Shown: positions 1 through 9,510, counted from the stretch's first letter. The stretch: 64,000 nt of DNA from Candidatus Cloacimonadota bacterium (GCA_023228125.1 JALOBT010000007.1:1-64000), one strand, 5' to 3'. Numbers and translations: made by a program. The notes: generated by a model from the sequence alone, not told the origin.

Positions 1-15
1 TATCCCAGATTATGA

Positions 16-1547
16 TATACCAAAACCTTATCACTAGCCATTGATAGATGTTTGGAGTACTCGTCCAAAGACTCCATCGATATCAGAATGTGGGAAGAAG
101 GCAGATATTGTCCCACTCCAACTATCATCGAAGCCGCATCTGTGCTTTTCAATGGACACTCCGTAGAAGATATTTCGCGCAATGATGCGCATGCCGACAA
201 TTTGATACTGACTGAAAAAGCAATCTCTGAGATAATTGAACGATCTCAAAAAGAAAGCTTAAAATCCATTTGTTTTGTGACGGGCGTGCCTGGGGCGGGC
301 AAGACTCTGGTGGGTTTGAAAATCGCTAATACGCATCGTGATGTCGACAATGATTTATACAGTGTTTTTCTGTCAGGTAATGGTCCCTTGGTTGCCGTAC
401 TAATTGAAGCTTTGACAAGGGATAAGTATGCTCGAGAAAAACAAAACAATCAAGGGGTCAGGAAAGGAGAAATCCAAAAGGACGTCAAATCATTCATTCA
501 AATCATTCATCACTTTCGAGATGAATGTCTAAAAGATCCCCGTCCCCCCGTCGAACATGTTACCCTGTTTGATGAAGCTCAGAGAGCATGGAACCTGGAT
601 ATGACCAGAAACTTTATGGCTCGCAAAAAACAGAGGCCAAATTTTAATATCTCAGAACCAGAATACTTGATATCCTGTATGGATAGGCATCAAGACTGGG
701 CTGTAATAGTTTGCCTCGTAGGTGGTGGTCAAGAAATCAACACAGGAGAGGCCGGTATCGGGGAATGGATAGAATCTCTGAACCGCTCTTATCCAGATTG
801 GCATGTTCACATATCTTCAAGATTGACGGATGAAGAATATTCTGCAGGAGGCGTTTTGGATAAACTGAACGCTCGAAAGAACGTGTTCTATAAAGACAAG
901 CTCCATTGGCCGTTTCCATGCGATCTTTCCGTGCTGAAAATGTTTCAACATTGGTGAAGCAAGTACTAGATATGGATGTTACTGAAGCCAAGAAGACGCT
1001 GAGCGAACTGCAAGATAAGTATCCTATTGCCATCACCAGAAACTTGCAAACAGCCAAACAGTGGCTGAAAGATCATGCCAGAGGCACAGAAAGATACGGC
1101 ATGGTGGTCTCTTCGCAAGCCGAAAGGCTAAAACCACATGCGATATTTGTCAAACAGGAAGTCAATCCGGTGCACTGGTTTTTGAATAATAAAGATGATG
1201 TTAGATCATCTTATTACCTTGAAGATGTAGCGACAGAGTTTCTCATACAAGGCTTGGAACTCGATTGGGTTTGCGTGACTTGGGATGCAGATTTCCGGAT
1301 TAAGGAGGACAAGTCCCATGGCAAGCGCTGGGATCATTGGTCTTTTAGAGGAAATAAGTGGCAACGCATCTTAAAAGAGGATAGACAACAATATCAAAAA
1401 AACGCCTACAGAGTTCTCTTGACCCGGGCAAGACAGGGAATAGTTATTGTCATACCTGAAGGTGATGCAAATGACCGCACCAGACCACCTGATTATTATG
1501 ACCCTATATGGCAATATCTTGTCAGCATTGGTTTTAATACTATTTAA
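16..1547 (+). pseudogene. DUF2075 P-loop ATPase gene, broken by a frameshift
   Basis: Two adjacent reading frames together encode one DUF2075-type protein (Schlafen group 3-like DNA/RNA helicase fold). The first frame, open from 16 to 957, has the family's entry motif PTPTIIEAA and a Walker A, GVPGAGKT, plus a Walker B-like LFDEAQ. The second, readable from 906 to 1547, starts with LAVSMRSFRAE and carries the C-terminal VLLTRARQGIVIVIP. Frame 1 reads KLH then leaves the family pattern at about 905, where frame 3 continues it, so one base (probably a T in CATTTGGCC) is missing. The family's N-terminal part is not visible: frame 1 has a stop at 13-15 and the window starts there. Either this is a decayed gene or there is a sequencing error in a short T run. 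DUF2075 genes are frequent in phage-defence neighbourhoods; the function is not established. Confidence 0.8.
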
Positions 1548-1699
1548 AACTGCGGGAACAGGCTTACGGCTGCTTTATTCTTAGGCTAAAGTCACGTCTC
1601 AAAAGTTGGTGTACATTCCAAAACATAATTTCAAGCAAACTAAAAAGCTTAATCGGATAGCCTGTGAGTCAAACCGTGGATTTATGAGCTTCCGCTATC

Positions 1700-2269
1700 A
1701 AAGCATTCATCACCAATCCTGAAATAGACCCAGTGCACCAAGCGCCTGTTTTGACTTTCAATTTTGATCTGCGGGAAAGCTATAGCTGCTCTCTATCTTT
1801 TCTTAGTCCAAGCAAATTACAAGTTATCCTCCATCCAAAATTGAGAGTTTAAACAGAAATATCACGGCATTGGGATTTCAAAATCCCCGGCCAGCATTGT
1901 CATACCAGGAAATGTCAGGCTCTCCGATCAATACTGTCATGACAAGTCAAACTATCCGATCAGCGTTGCCCTTGTTTTAACCCTAAATCGACCCAGGTGA
2001 ATGTGAAACAAGCTGGCAGGAGAGAAGATATAGGATATGCGTAGCGGGCACAGCAGGAGCAGGAAGTGTCGATTTAAGGTCAAAACAAGTAGAGCTATAT
2101 CTAATGCAGCCTGGCAAGAAAAGTCATGATAAGGTCAAAACAAAAGGTTTGGATCTCAAGACATTCAGGACGGCTCCCCCTCCGCTCTTCCTCTATCTTC
2201 TAACATGATTTCACCGTGCTTTCGACTCGAGATGACTCGAAACCTCAAGTAATCTCGAGGCGAAAGCAC
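1700..2269 (+). repeat. Diverged ~0.5 kb intergenic repeat, copy 1
   Basis: This gene-free stretch aligns by eye, with gaps, to the reverse complement of about 26703-27110. Shared blocks include GCCTGTTTTGACTTTCA (near 1745), ATCCGATCAGCGTTG (near 1955), CGACCCAGGT (near 1989) and AACAAAAGGTTTGGA (near 2138). Both copies end in the same kind of hairpin (2216-2269 here). Copy 1 carries about 80 extra bases around 1880-1950. The copies are too diverged and full of stops to be read as a gene. The flanking 1548-1699 and 2270-2400 show nothing recognisable. It could be a non-autonomous mobile element or the remains of a duplicated gene. Confidence 0.6.
2216..2269. repeat. Long hairpin, CTCGAG family, copy 1
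   Basis: Arms 2216-2240 and 2245-2269 pair at 22 of 25 positions around the loop AACC. The left arm holds the core ACTCGAGATGACTCGA that is identical in the copies at 26703 and 56495. The outer stem here is GTGCTTTCG/CGAAAGCAC, a different sequence from the other copies but still paired. There is no T run, so a simple terminator is unlikely. Confidence 0.75.
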
Positions 2270-2400
2270 CTTAATAGCACGACAAACACATAGGCGCGGC
2301 ATTAGCCTCATTGATGTTTAAAGCCCCTGATAGAAAAGCTAAAGCCATATCTTTATGAACTATAGTAAACTGAATAACTCGTTTTAGCAGAATACCTGAA

Positions 2401-2566
2401 AAAAGGCATTTGACAAGATCTGATACTATTGGAATCGTGGTATCAAGAAGAAAATGCAGGAGTTTCAGAATATAAATATCCTGAGCCTGAGTGATAAACC
2501 CAAAATACAGCATTGCGTTTTGAGCTCTTCTTGCATAAAAATTTGCCAGGAGAAACGGAGGATTTT
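2401..2566 (+). repeat. Duplicated promoter/leader, copy A
   Basis: This leader aligns without large gaps to 3846-4012, upstream of the paralogous gene. Shared blocks are TTGACA, CTGATACT, TTTCAGAATATAAATATCC, and TTTTGAGCTC before the start. The offset is 1445-1446 bases, so gene and leader were duplicated together. Confidence 0.8.
2410..2438 (+). promoter_or_regulatory. Candidate sigma-70 promoter of the propeller/Hsp70/SNF2 operon
   Basis: TTGACA (2410-2415) is followed after 17 bases by AATCGT (2433-2438). The -10 is weak, but the -35 and spacing are preserved in the duplicated leader at 3855. It lies about 130 bases before the ATG at 2567. Confidence 0.35.
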
Positions 2567-3760
2567 ATGGATGATCGCATCATTTTACGTGATCCAGACT
2601 ACGTCTTATTGTATGATACTGAAGCAGAGATTATTCTTATACTCAACAAACAGAGTACTGGTAAAGAAATCAGAATTGAAGACAAACTTGAAAGTGTATG
2701 GAAAAGCTCTGGGAGCAATCAGCTCATTATCATCGCAAGTAAAACCCTTCCTGGGGTGTATGATCCCAGAAATCACTCTCTGGCTAAGATCAGAAATCCT
2801 CATGGCTCAAGTTATCGTATTCTGGGGAAGCGCCTATTGGTCGGTGGTGATGATCAAAATCCCATGCTCTGGATTAGAAAAGACCAAGAGTACCATCTAT
2901 TAATGAAATCCAGCAGCGGTTGTGAACCAGATTCCTATTCAATTTCTCAAACTAAAGATGGGCACAGAGTGGTCCGGATTGGCAATGCCTACCATCCCCT
3001 GATTCCAGAGAGTGCGAAACCTGTGTATCCAAAGCCTAAGGAGATTGTTGCTGAGAAAACCGAGTTGGACATCTCCGCTGAATGCAGTACCCTTGGAAGC
3101 AACGAGCTTTCTTTTTCATTGTTTTTGGCTAAGGCTACCAAGTTATATTATGACTTGGCGATTAGCCCGAATAATAAATGGGCGATTCAATACTCAATAT
3201 ATGATAGTAAATTGAGTATATGGATGAATAAAAATGACAAGATGCAGCTCAGGGGCAGTATGAATAATGCCTGCGGAATTCGGAGTGCCTGTTTTTTGGG
3301 TAGAAACGACTACCTTGCCTCTTTGGACACCATTGGCACCTTAAAAATTTGGTATCTTGACGAAGATGGGATGACTCGTCGTCATATTATCCATAGGTCA
3401 CAATTTGAGAATCTTACAGAGCACCAAAGCATCTCTTATGAAGCAAAGGACAACTGTCTGATTTGCCATCACAAGACAGGAATAGATTTTTACAGCCTAC
3501 ACCTAGAGACTAAGAATCTCGAAAACAAGAATCAGATGCTACGCTACTTGAAAAGCTTTAGAAGTGAACCAGAACCCATAATAAGCCAGGGCAAAAGTAC
3601 CGATCTTCGAATAGAGCCAGCAAAGCAGGTAAGTCCTGTGACTATTAAACCGTCGAAGCCGAAAAAAAAGAAACATAAAAAGAAGAGGCGCATAGAACCG
3701 CAAGCAAAAGTCTACACGGAAGACGAGATCCTGGAAAATAGAAGGCATTTCTTAGGATGA
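2567..3760 (+). CDS. Beta-propeller-like protein with basic tail, paralogue A
   Basis: The 397-residue protein is of unknown function. The ATG at 2567 was chosen because GGAGG sits 6 bases upstream and the paralogue starts at the same point; the frame stays open further upstream. Most of it looks like WD40-type beta strands, for example ASLDTIGTLKIWYLDE near residues 252-267 and KWAIQYS near 204. No signal peptide or membrane segment is seen, so it is probably cytoplasmic. A lysine-rich stretch (about 363-376, KPKKKKHKKKRR) precedes a C-terminal tail, VYTEDEILENRRHFLG, that recurs almost unchanged at the end of the next protein. It is about 45 percent or more identical by eye to the N-terminal ~350 residues of the next gene and lacks that gene's ATPase domain. 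Being paired with an Hsp70-like protein and a SNF2 ATPase, it may be a substrate or DNA adaptor; this is inference. Confidence 0.8.
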   Translation: MDDRIILRDPDYVLLYDTEAEIILILNKQSTGKEIRIEDKLESVWKSSGSNQLIIIASKTLPGVYDPRNHSLAKIRNPHGSSYRILGKRLLVGGDDQNPMLWIRKDQEYHLLMKSSSGCEPDSYSISQTKDGHRVVRIGNAYHPLIPESAKPVYPKPKEIVAEKTELDISAECSTLGSNELSFSLFLAKATKLYYDLAISPNNKWAIQYSIYDSKLSIWMNKNDKMQLRGSMNNACGIRSACFLGRNDYLASLDTIGTLKIWYLDEDGMTRRHIIHRSQFENLTEHQSISYEAKDNCLICHHKTGIDFYSLHLETKNLENKNQMLRYLKSFRSEPEPIISQGKSTDLRIEPAKQVSPVTIKPSKPKKKKHKKKRRIEPQAKVYTEDEILENRRHFLG

Positions 3761-3845
3761 TGTAGATGGCATTTCAATAACAAAAGAATGTAAGATGGTG
3801 AAGATAATTAAACCGTCTCCTAAAAAATGGGGAATGCCTGTTAAA

Positions 3846-4012
3846 AAAATGCGCTTGACAGACTCTGATACTGTTGTAATTATGGTTTTGTGGATAGAAA
3901 TGCAGTGGTTTCAGAATATAAATATCCTGAGCCAGATGAATAAGCCTGAAATCCAGCATGATGTTTTGAGCTCCTCTTGCCTAAAATTATTCAAAGGAAA
4001 ACGGAGATTTTT
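3846..4012 (+). repeat. Duplicated promoter/leader, copy B
   Basis: This is the second copy of the leader at 2401-2566, now between the two paralogous genes. It preserves TTGACA, the TTTCAGAATATAAATATCCTGAGCC block (seen here at about 3908-3932) and the purine-rich ribosome site before the ATG at 4013. It could give the downstream two genes their own promoter. Confidence 0.8.
3855..3883 (+). promoter_or_regulatory. Candidate internal sigma-70 promoter
   Basis: TTGACA (3855-3860), 17 bases, then AATTAT (3878-3883), a 4/6 match to TATAAT. It is better than its counterpart in copy A and would drive the Hsp70-fusion and SNF2 genes. Confidence 0.45.
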
Positions 4013-6508
4013 ATGGAAGATCGCATCATTTTAAGCAGACCAAACTACAGTTTGGAGTGCCACGCAGAAGCGCAGCTTATCTTTATCTATAGCAAGCAAA
4101 GAACGAGTAGGGAAATAAGAATTGAAGGCAAACTTGAAAGTGTATGGGAGAGCCCCGAAAGCCATAAGCTCATCATCTTTGTAAGTGAAACCCTTCCCCG
4201 GGTGTATGACCCCAAAAATCACTCTTTGACCAAGATCAGAAATCCCAACGGCTCAAGTTACCGTATTCTGGGAGAAGACTTATTGATCGGCATTGAAGAT
4301 CAAAATCTCATGATCTGGATTAAGAAATCTCAGGAATACCGTCTGCTAACAGAATCCAGTAATGCATACGAAGCAGATTCTTACTCGATTGTTCGGGATA
4401 AAAATGGGCAGAGCTCGATCAGGATTGATAATACCTACTACCCTATGACACCTGAAGACACAATGCTTGTGTATCCGAAGCCCAAGGAAAATGATGCTGC
4501 AGAAATCAAGGCAGAAACTCCCGATCTGCCAAATATCTCCCGAATAAAAGAGTTTCCCTTAGAAGAATTATTAGCTAAAGCGCCTGAATCAAATTATAAT
4601 CTGGCTGTCAGCCCAGATAAAAAATACGCTATTCAATATTCAAAATTAACAAGTGAATTAACCCTGTGGATGGCCAAAAATGGCATGATGCAGCTCAGGG
4701 ATACTCTGGATAGACATGCTTGCAGCCTCCGGAGCGCGTGTTTCCTGGGTAGAGACGATTACTTTGCCTCTTTGGATTCCGTAGGAACACTAAAGATCTG
4801 GTGCCTTGACGAAGATTTGATGACTTGTTGTCAAACTATGCATGTGCCAGAGTTTGAGCATGCCCAAGAGCACCACAGCATTTGTTATGAATTAGACAAT
4901 AAGTGTCTGGCTTGCCATCATAAGGAAGGGATTGATTATTACAGCCTCCATCTGGAGACCTACAAGCCCAAAAGGAAGAATCAGCTTTTGAGCTATCTGA
5001 ACAGCAAGGGGAAAGATCCTAAAAAAGAAACCAGCCAGAACCAAACTGCCGATTATCGAAAGACACCGGAAGAAAAGACAAGTAATGAGGGAATTAAACT
5101 CCCAGAGAATATCAAACCGAAGAATGAAGAACAGGCGCCTAAAGCTCACAGGGTGACAATACAGCTATCAAACCCTGCCAAACCTAAAAACCGGCGGAGC
5201 CAATATCAATATAGAGAATCCTTATCCCTGGGATATCAACTTTCCAAGACCAGTGCCGAACGTAAGGCGGACAAACCAAGCTCTATGAATACAACAAATA
5301 GCAAATTTGTAAAACGCAGCATCGGGGTAACCGTAGGCATAGATTTTGGCACCAGCAGAACCAAGATAAGCTATCGCACAGCCAGAGATCAAACCGCTCA
5401 TATACTACACTTTGATCACTTGCGCCAAGACTACTATGATGATGTATACGAGAACTGGACCATTCCCAGCGTCGTATCAGAACGGGATGGTCAGTTCAGC
5501 TTTGGTTACCAGGCTTTAAGCGAGACTCAGGGGATTCTCCATCAGAATTTGAAAACCTCCCTATTTAAAAGAACTGTAAGCACCAAGGATCAAGCGGTTT
5601 GTGCTGCATTTATAGCCTACCTTTTTGAAACATGCAAAAAGCAAATTATGCACGAACAAGGAATTACCGAGAACTACGAATTTGTTTATTCAGTGTGCCT
5701 GCCAGTAGAGCAAATGAATGATAATCTTGTGGTGGACAACATGCACCGGGTGCTCACTCTGGCTGAGGTAATTGCCGAGAATAACTGTTATACAGATGCA
5801 AATACAGTAATGAGCTTCGAGACAGAATTAAGTACAGATGCCGTGCTGCAGTACAGTCAAATCATTCCAGAATCTGCGGCTGAAATACAGGATTACCATT
5901 TGCGCTTACAGAGTGCTGGTTACTACCTTTTATTTGATTTTGGCGCTGGAACTACAGATATGACCTTGTTTCATCTTCACACAGTCTTTCCCAGGAAGGG
6001 AGATATGCTAGGAGCCAAGATCGTCTATAAGGGGTTCTCAGATATTGAGGATAAATTACTTAACGTTAAGGACCCAAGCGAGATCATCAAGTCGCATTAT
6101 CAAAATATATTCAACGATTTCAAATATTCTGATATCTGGGAACAGGCCAAGAGTAAGAGAAAAGGTATCGAATCAATGATGCCCTTTTATAATATGATAG
6201 TTTTGGCCAGCGGAGGAGCATCAAAAAACACTATCATTCTGGATATATTCAATCAATCGCCTTTGCGCGATTATACCCCAAACATCAGACGACCCCCTAT
6301 AGAGGTGCTGAGGGACCCTCCGCTATGGCCGGGTGAGCGTGCCCCTTATTACCGTTGTGCTGTGGCTTACGGATTGAGTGGCGACCCTGATGAAATAAAA
6401 CGTAGATACATCCTGCCAAAAGATTGCAAGACTTTGGAAAACAGGCCAAAGATAAAAATTTATACAGAAGATGAGATCGCAGAAAACAATAGGAATTGGT
6501 TAGGATGA
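4013..6508 (+). CDS. Beta-propeller protein fused to an Hsp70/actin-type ATPase, paralogue B
   Basis: An 831-residue protein in three parts. Residues 1 to ~350 match paralogue A (WD40-like strands, ASLDSVGTLKIWCLDE). Residues ~350-435 are a polar, low-complexity linker. Residues ~436-800 form an Hsp70/actin-fold nucleotide-binding domain with its three signatures: GIDFGTSRTK (~442, phosphate 1), FDFGAGTTDM (~640, phosphate 2) and LASGGAS (~731, adenosine). No canonical Hsp70 substrate-binding domain follows; the protein ends with the tail IYTEDEIAENNRNWLG shared with A. The ATG at 4013 has GGAGA 5-6 bases upstream; the open frame reaches back to 3977. The stop overlaps the next ATG (ATGA at 6505-6508), so translation is probably coupled. 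A nucleotide-switched scaffold or unfoldase working with the SNF2 protein is plausible, but the activity is unknown. Confidence 0.85.
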   Translation: MEDRIILSRPNYSLECHAEAQLIFIYSKQRTSREIRIEGKLESVWESPESHKLIIFVSETLPRVYDPKNHSLTKIRNPNGSSYRILGEDLLIGIEDQNLMIWIKKSQEYRLLTESSNAYEADSYSIVRDKNGQSSIRIDNTYYPMTPEDTMLVYPKPKENDAAEIKAETPDLPNISRIKEFPLEELLAKAPESNYNLAVSPDKKYAIQYSKLTSELTLWMAKNGMMQLRDTLDRHACSLRSACFLGRDDYFASLDSVGTLKIWCLDEDLMTCCQTMHVPEFEHAQEHHSICYELDNKCLACHHKEGIDYYSLHLETYKPKRKNQLLSYLNSKGKDPKKETSQNQTADYRKTPEEKTSNEGIKLPENIKPKNEEQAPKAHRVTIQLSNPAKPKNRRSQYQYRESLSLGYQLSKTSAERKADKPSSMNTTNSKFVKRSIGVTVGIDFGTSRTKISYRTARDQTAHILHFDHLRQDYYDDVYENWTIPSVVSERDGQFSFGYQALSETQGILHQNLKTSLFKRTVSTKDQAVCAAFIAYLFETCKKQIMHEQGITENYEFVYSVCLPVEQMNDNLVVDNMHRVLTLAEVIAENNCYTDANTVMSFETELSTDAVLQYSQIIPESAAEIQDYHLRLQSAGYYLLFDFGAGTTDMTLFHLHTVFPRKGDMLGAKIVYKGFSDIEDKLLNVKDPSEIIKSHYQNIFNDFKYSDIWEQAKSKRKGIESMMPFYNMIVLASGGASKNTIILDIFNQSPLRDYTPNIRRPPIEVLRDPPLWPGERAPYYRCAVAYGLSGDPDEIKRRYILPKDCKTLENRPKIKIYTEDEIAENNRNWLG

Positions 6509-9500
6509 GTGAGTTCAATATAAAAGATAAGGTGCGCTTCAAGCGTAAGCTTGAGAGCATAGGAGAGATCCACAGCATAGATGAAATAGTCGATGATCGT
6601 CAGATCTATGGTGTGATTTTTGGCAGTGAAATTAAATACGTGGCAGGCGATATGCTGATGCCTTATACTGGACAGAACTCAGTGGAAGATAACCTCGTAA
6701 ATAACAATTTTGGGCACTTTCATGATTTTCAAAAGGCTCTCACCTATCTCAAACTGAGCAATAACTCTTCCATCCAGAATAATATTTATGCGATCAACAC
6801 CTCAAAAACTGTCTTTTATGCCTACCAATACAAGCCCCTCATCAAGTTTGTGAATTCCTCCCGCAGAAGGATATTGATCTGCGATGAAGTAGGCTTGGGC
6901 AAAACCATTGAGGCTGGACTCATCATGAAAGAGCTTGATGCCAGAGGAGATTTGGGCACCGTTCTGATAGTCCCCCCTGCCAATCTGAAAGTGAAATGGA
7001 TGGCTGAAATGAGAAATAGATTTGGCGAAGATTTCATCATCCTGCACGCCAAAGAATTTGCTGAGCTGATTTCTGGTGAAAAATCATTTGCAGAAAGGTA
7101 TAAGAAACAAAGGTTCATTGTTTCCATGGAATCCATCCGTACCGATACAATAGAGCAAGCTCTGGAAAATACGGATTACAAGTGGGACCTGCTGATCGTG
7201 GATGAAGCGCATAGTTTGCGCAACAAGAACAAACAACATCGGGTAATTAAGGCCCTTAGTGATAGGGCTGAAGCTATGGTATTCCTTACGGCAACTCCCG
7301 TTCACCTCGCAGAATCCAATCTTTTCAATATCCTCAACATCATGGATGAGAACCAATATAACGATCTGCATTCCTTTGAGAGTCAGCTTGAAGCCAATGC
7401 TCCGATCGTGTATGCACTCAATGCCATCTCGCGAACAAAACCCAATTTGGAACTGGTCTTGGAATACGTGGAGTCTGTGGAAAATCAGTTTCAGAACAAC
7501 CCCATATATATTGACCTCAGACAGATCTTACAAAAAGGCATTAAGCAGGGCCTGTCTGTAGATACCATCGTAGATGTGCAAAGGAACCTTAGCGAACTCC
7601 ATCTGATTGGGCCGATATACAATAGAACCCTAAAGAAGGATGTACATAAAGATCGCCCAACCAGAGTCCCACATAAGGTTGAGATCAGCTTTTCCTCCGA
7701 AGAACAGGATGCCTATGATGAAATAATTAGTGGAATTAAGGACTTCTTTGGTGATGATGCCGGTGGCGCACTGGCTTTGTGTGGAGCCAAGCAAATGCTC
7801 TCATCTTCCCTGCATGGTCACAGAGCCAAGCTGGAAAAGAACTATGAACTGTTTCTGGGAAATACGGAAGAATCAAGCCTGTTTGAAGAGTCTGAAGAAG
7901 AAGTTAATGATAGCCCTTTACCCAATTTCGAGAAGCATGAAGACTCCAAGCTGAATGAATTGCTCGGTGTTTTGCACAAAATAAAGCAACACACCGGTAA
8001 GGTGATCTTGTTTGCTTTCTTCAAAGATACCCTGCGCTATCTTCAAGCCAAATTAGCACAGAAAGGCATTCAATGCTATATGCTGCACGGTAATGTGCCC
8101 ATTACTGAAAGATCGCAATTGATAAAATCATTCCAGACCGATGAGAGATTCTGCATTTTGCTCTCCTCCCGCGTGGGCAGCGAAGGCATAGATTTACAGT
8201 TTTGTGATACTCTGATCAATTATGATCTCCCTTGGAATCCTATGGAATTGGAGCAGAGGATCGGTCGTATTGATCGTATTGGCCAGAAATCAAAGAAAAT
8301 CCACATCTACAACTTCGGAATGTTGAGTACCATAGACGACCGGATTATTAGTCGTCTTTACCAGCGCATCGCCCTTTTTGAGGGCACCATTGGTATGCTG
8401 GAGCCCATTATGGGAGACATCATGTCCGATATCACTAAACAGCTCTTTTACGATGAACTGAGCCCGGAAGAATTGGAGCTTAAAATGGTCGAACACGAGC
8501 GTATAATTAGGAATAAATTCAAGCACCTGAAGGATATGGAAAATGCCAGCTCCGAGCTCTTGAGCCTCGATCAATATTTCGATAAGGAGATGGAAAACAT
8601 CCAGAAAAACAGGCGTTTCCTGAGCCCCAAACAGCTTCATCAATACATCGCAGGGCATATCGAAAAAAACTATCCCCAGAGCGAAATCAGCTACGATGCC
8701 AAAACCCAGATGGGAAGTCTGAAAATGTGTAAAGATTTTCGCAGGGATGTGCGTGAAAGTTCGCAGAATGCACAGGAATTAAATGCATTTAGCTATGGGC
8801 ATGCCTTAAAATTTACATTTACTTCTGAAGTAGCCATGAATAATGAAAGTCTGCATTTCCTAAATATCCTGCACCCTCTGATCAAAGCGATTACAAAGCA
8901 ATACCGAGAGCTTAACCAGATTCATAACTGTCATTATTTTAGACTTAGAAAGAAAACCCTCGCAGAAAATCAGATTGAGCTCCAGCCAGGTTATTATTTT
9001 TACTTCATCTGTGTAGGCACTGTAATCACCACACGGGAAGCCAGTATTCTGCTGCCTATTGTCCTTGATGAGGAATTGAAAGCTGTAGGAAACAGTGATA
9101 TTTATGAGCAGATCATTGGTCTGGCTGTGGAAGAAGGTATCCCCGCTGTCCAGGAACTCGAAATAAACGATGCTGAATACTTAAGGAAAGCACATGATGT
9201 GGCCTTTAGCATCTTCAAAGACCGTTTTTACGATTTCTTTGGCCGTCACAAGGCAAAACACGAGCTCATCATCAGCCGACGTAAGGAAAGCAAAGAGTAT
9301 TACTGGACAAATCGTATGCTAAAGGTCCAGCAGAGGCTGGATACCTTGGATATAGATACTGCTTCGCCTCAAATCGTTAATATGTATAAAGGACAATTGA
9401 GAAATGATAAGATAAAGATGGAAGAGGATATAGACAATATCGAAGCAGAAAGACAGTGTGATCCTGCCTACGAAAAGCCAGTGTATGGCGGAATAATTGA

Positions 9501-9510
9501 AGTATTCTGA
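6505..9510 (+). CDS. SNF2-family (RapA/HepA-like) ATPase
   Basis: A 1001-residue superfamily 2 ATPase of the SNF2 branch. Motifs in order: Walker A DEVGLGKT (127-134), DEAH box (233-236, context LLIVDEAH), LTATPV (~261-266), motif V SSRVGSEGIDLQ (~555), and motif VI QRIGRIDRIGQ (~584-594). The first ~60 residues look like a KOW/Tudor-type barrel (GDRV-like FNIKDKVRF). About 400 residues after the helicase core match nothing I recognise and end in a charged helical stretch. SNF2 proteins translocate on double-stranded DNA and remodel bound proteins; relatives occur in DISARM (DrmD) and Zorya (ZorD) but also in RNA polymerase recycling (RapA). No nuclease or methylase motif is seen. It is coupled to the upstream Hsp70-fusion gene by a 4-base overlap, making a three-gene operon. 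Confidence 0.93.
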   Translation: MSEFNIKDKVRFKRKLESIGEIHSIDEIVDDRQIYGVIFGSEIKYVAGDMLMPYTGQNSVEDNLVNNNFGHFHDFQKALTYLKLSNNSSIQNNIYAINTSKTVFYAYQYKPLIKFVNSSRRRILICDEVGLGKTIEAGLIMKELDARGDLGTVLIVPPANLKVKWMAEMRNRFGEDFIILHAKEFAELISGEKSFAERYKKQRFIVSMESIRTDTIEQALENTDYKWDLLIVDEAHSLRNKNKQHRVIKALSDRAEAMVFLTATPVHLAESNLFNILNIMDENQYNDLHSFESQLEANAPIVYALNAISRTKPNLELVLEYVESVENQFQNNPIYIDLRQILQKGIKQGLSVDTIVDVQRNLSELHLIGPIYNRTLKKDVHKDRPTRVPHKVEISFSSEEQDAYDEIISGIKDFFGDDAGGALALCGAKQMLSSSLHGHRAKLEKNYELFLGNTEESSLFEESEEEVNDSPLPNFEKHEDSKLNELLGVLHKIKQHTGKVILFAFFKDTLRYLQAKLAQKGIQCYMLHGNVPITERSQLIKSFQTDERFCILLSSRVGSEGIDLQFCDTLINYDLPWNPMELEQRIGRIDRIGQKSKKIHIYNFGMLSTIDDRIISRLYQRIALFEGTIGMLEPIMGDIMSDITKQLFYDELSPEELELKMVEHERIIRNKFKHLKDMENASSELLSLDQYFDKEMENIQKNRRFLSPKQLHQYIAGHIEKNYPQSEISYDAKTQMGSLKMCKDFRRDVRESSQNAQELNAFSYGHALKFTFTSEVAMNNESLHFLNILHPLIKAITKQYRELNQIHNCHYFRLRKKTLAENQIELQPGYYFYFICVGTVITTREASILLPIVLDEELKAVGNSDIYEQIIGLAVEEGIPAVQELEINDAEYLRKAHDVAFSIFKDRFYDFFGRHKAKHELIISRRKESKEYYWTNRMLKVQQRLDTLDIDTASPQIVNMYKGQLRNDKIKMEEDIDNIEAERQCDPAYEKPVYGGIIEVF

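Noticed and set aside
2271..2513. 80-codon minus-strand frame in the leader of the SNF2 operon
   Set aside because: It covers the duplicated leader and promoter, and the duplicated copy does not keep the same frame intact.
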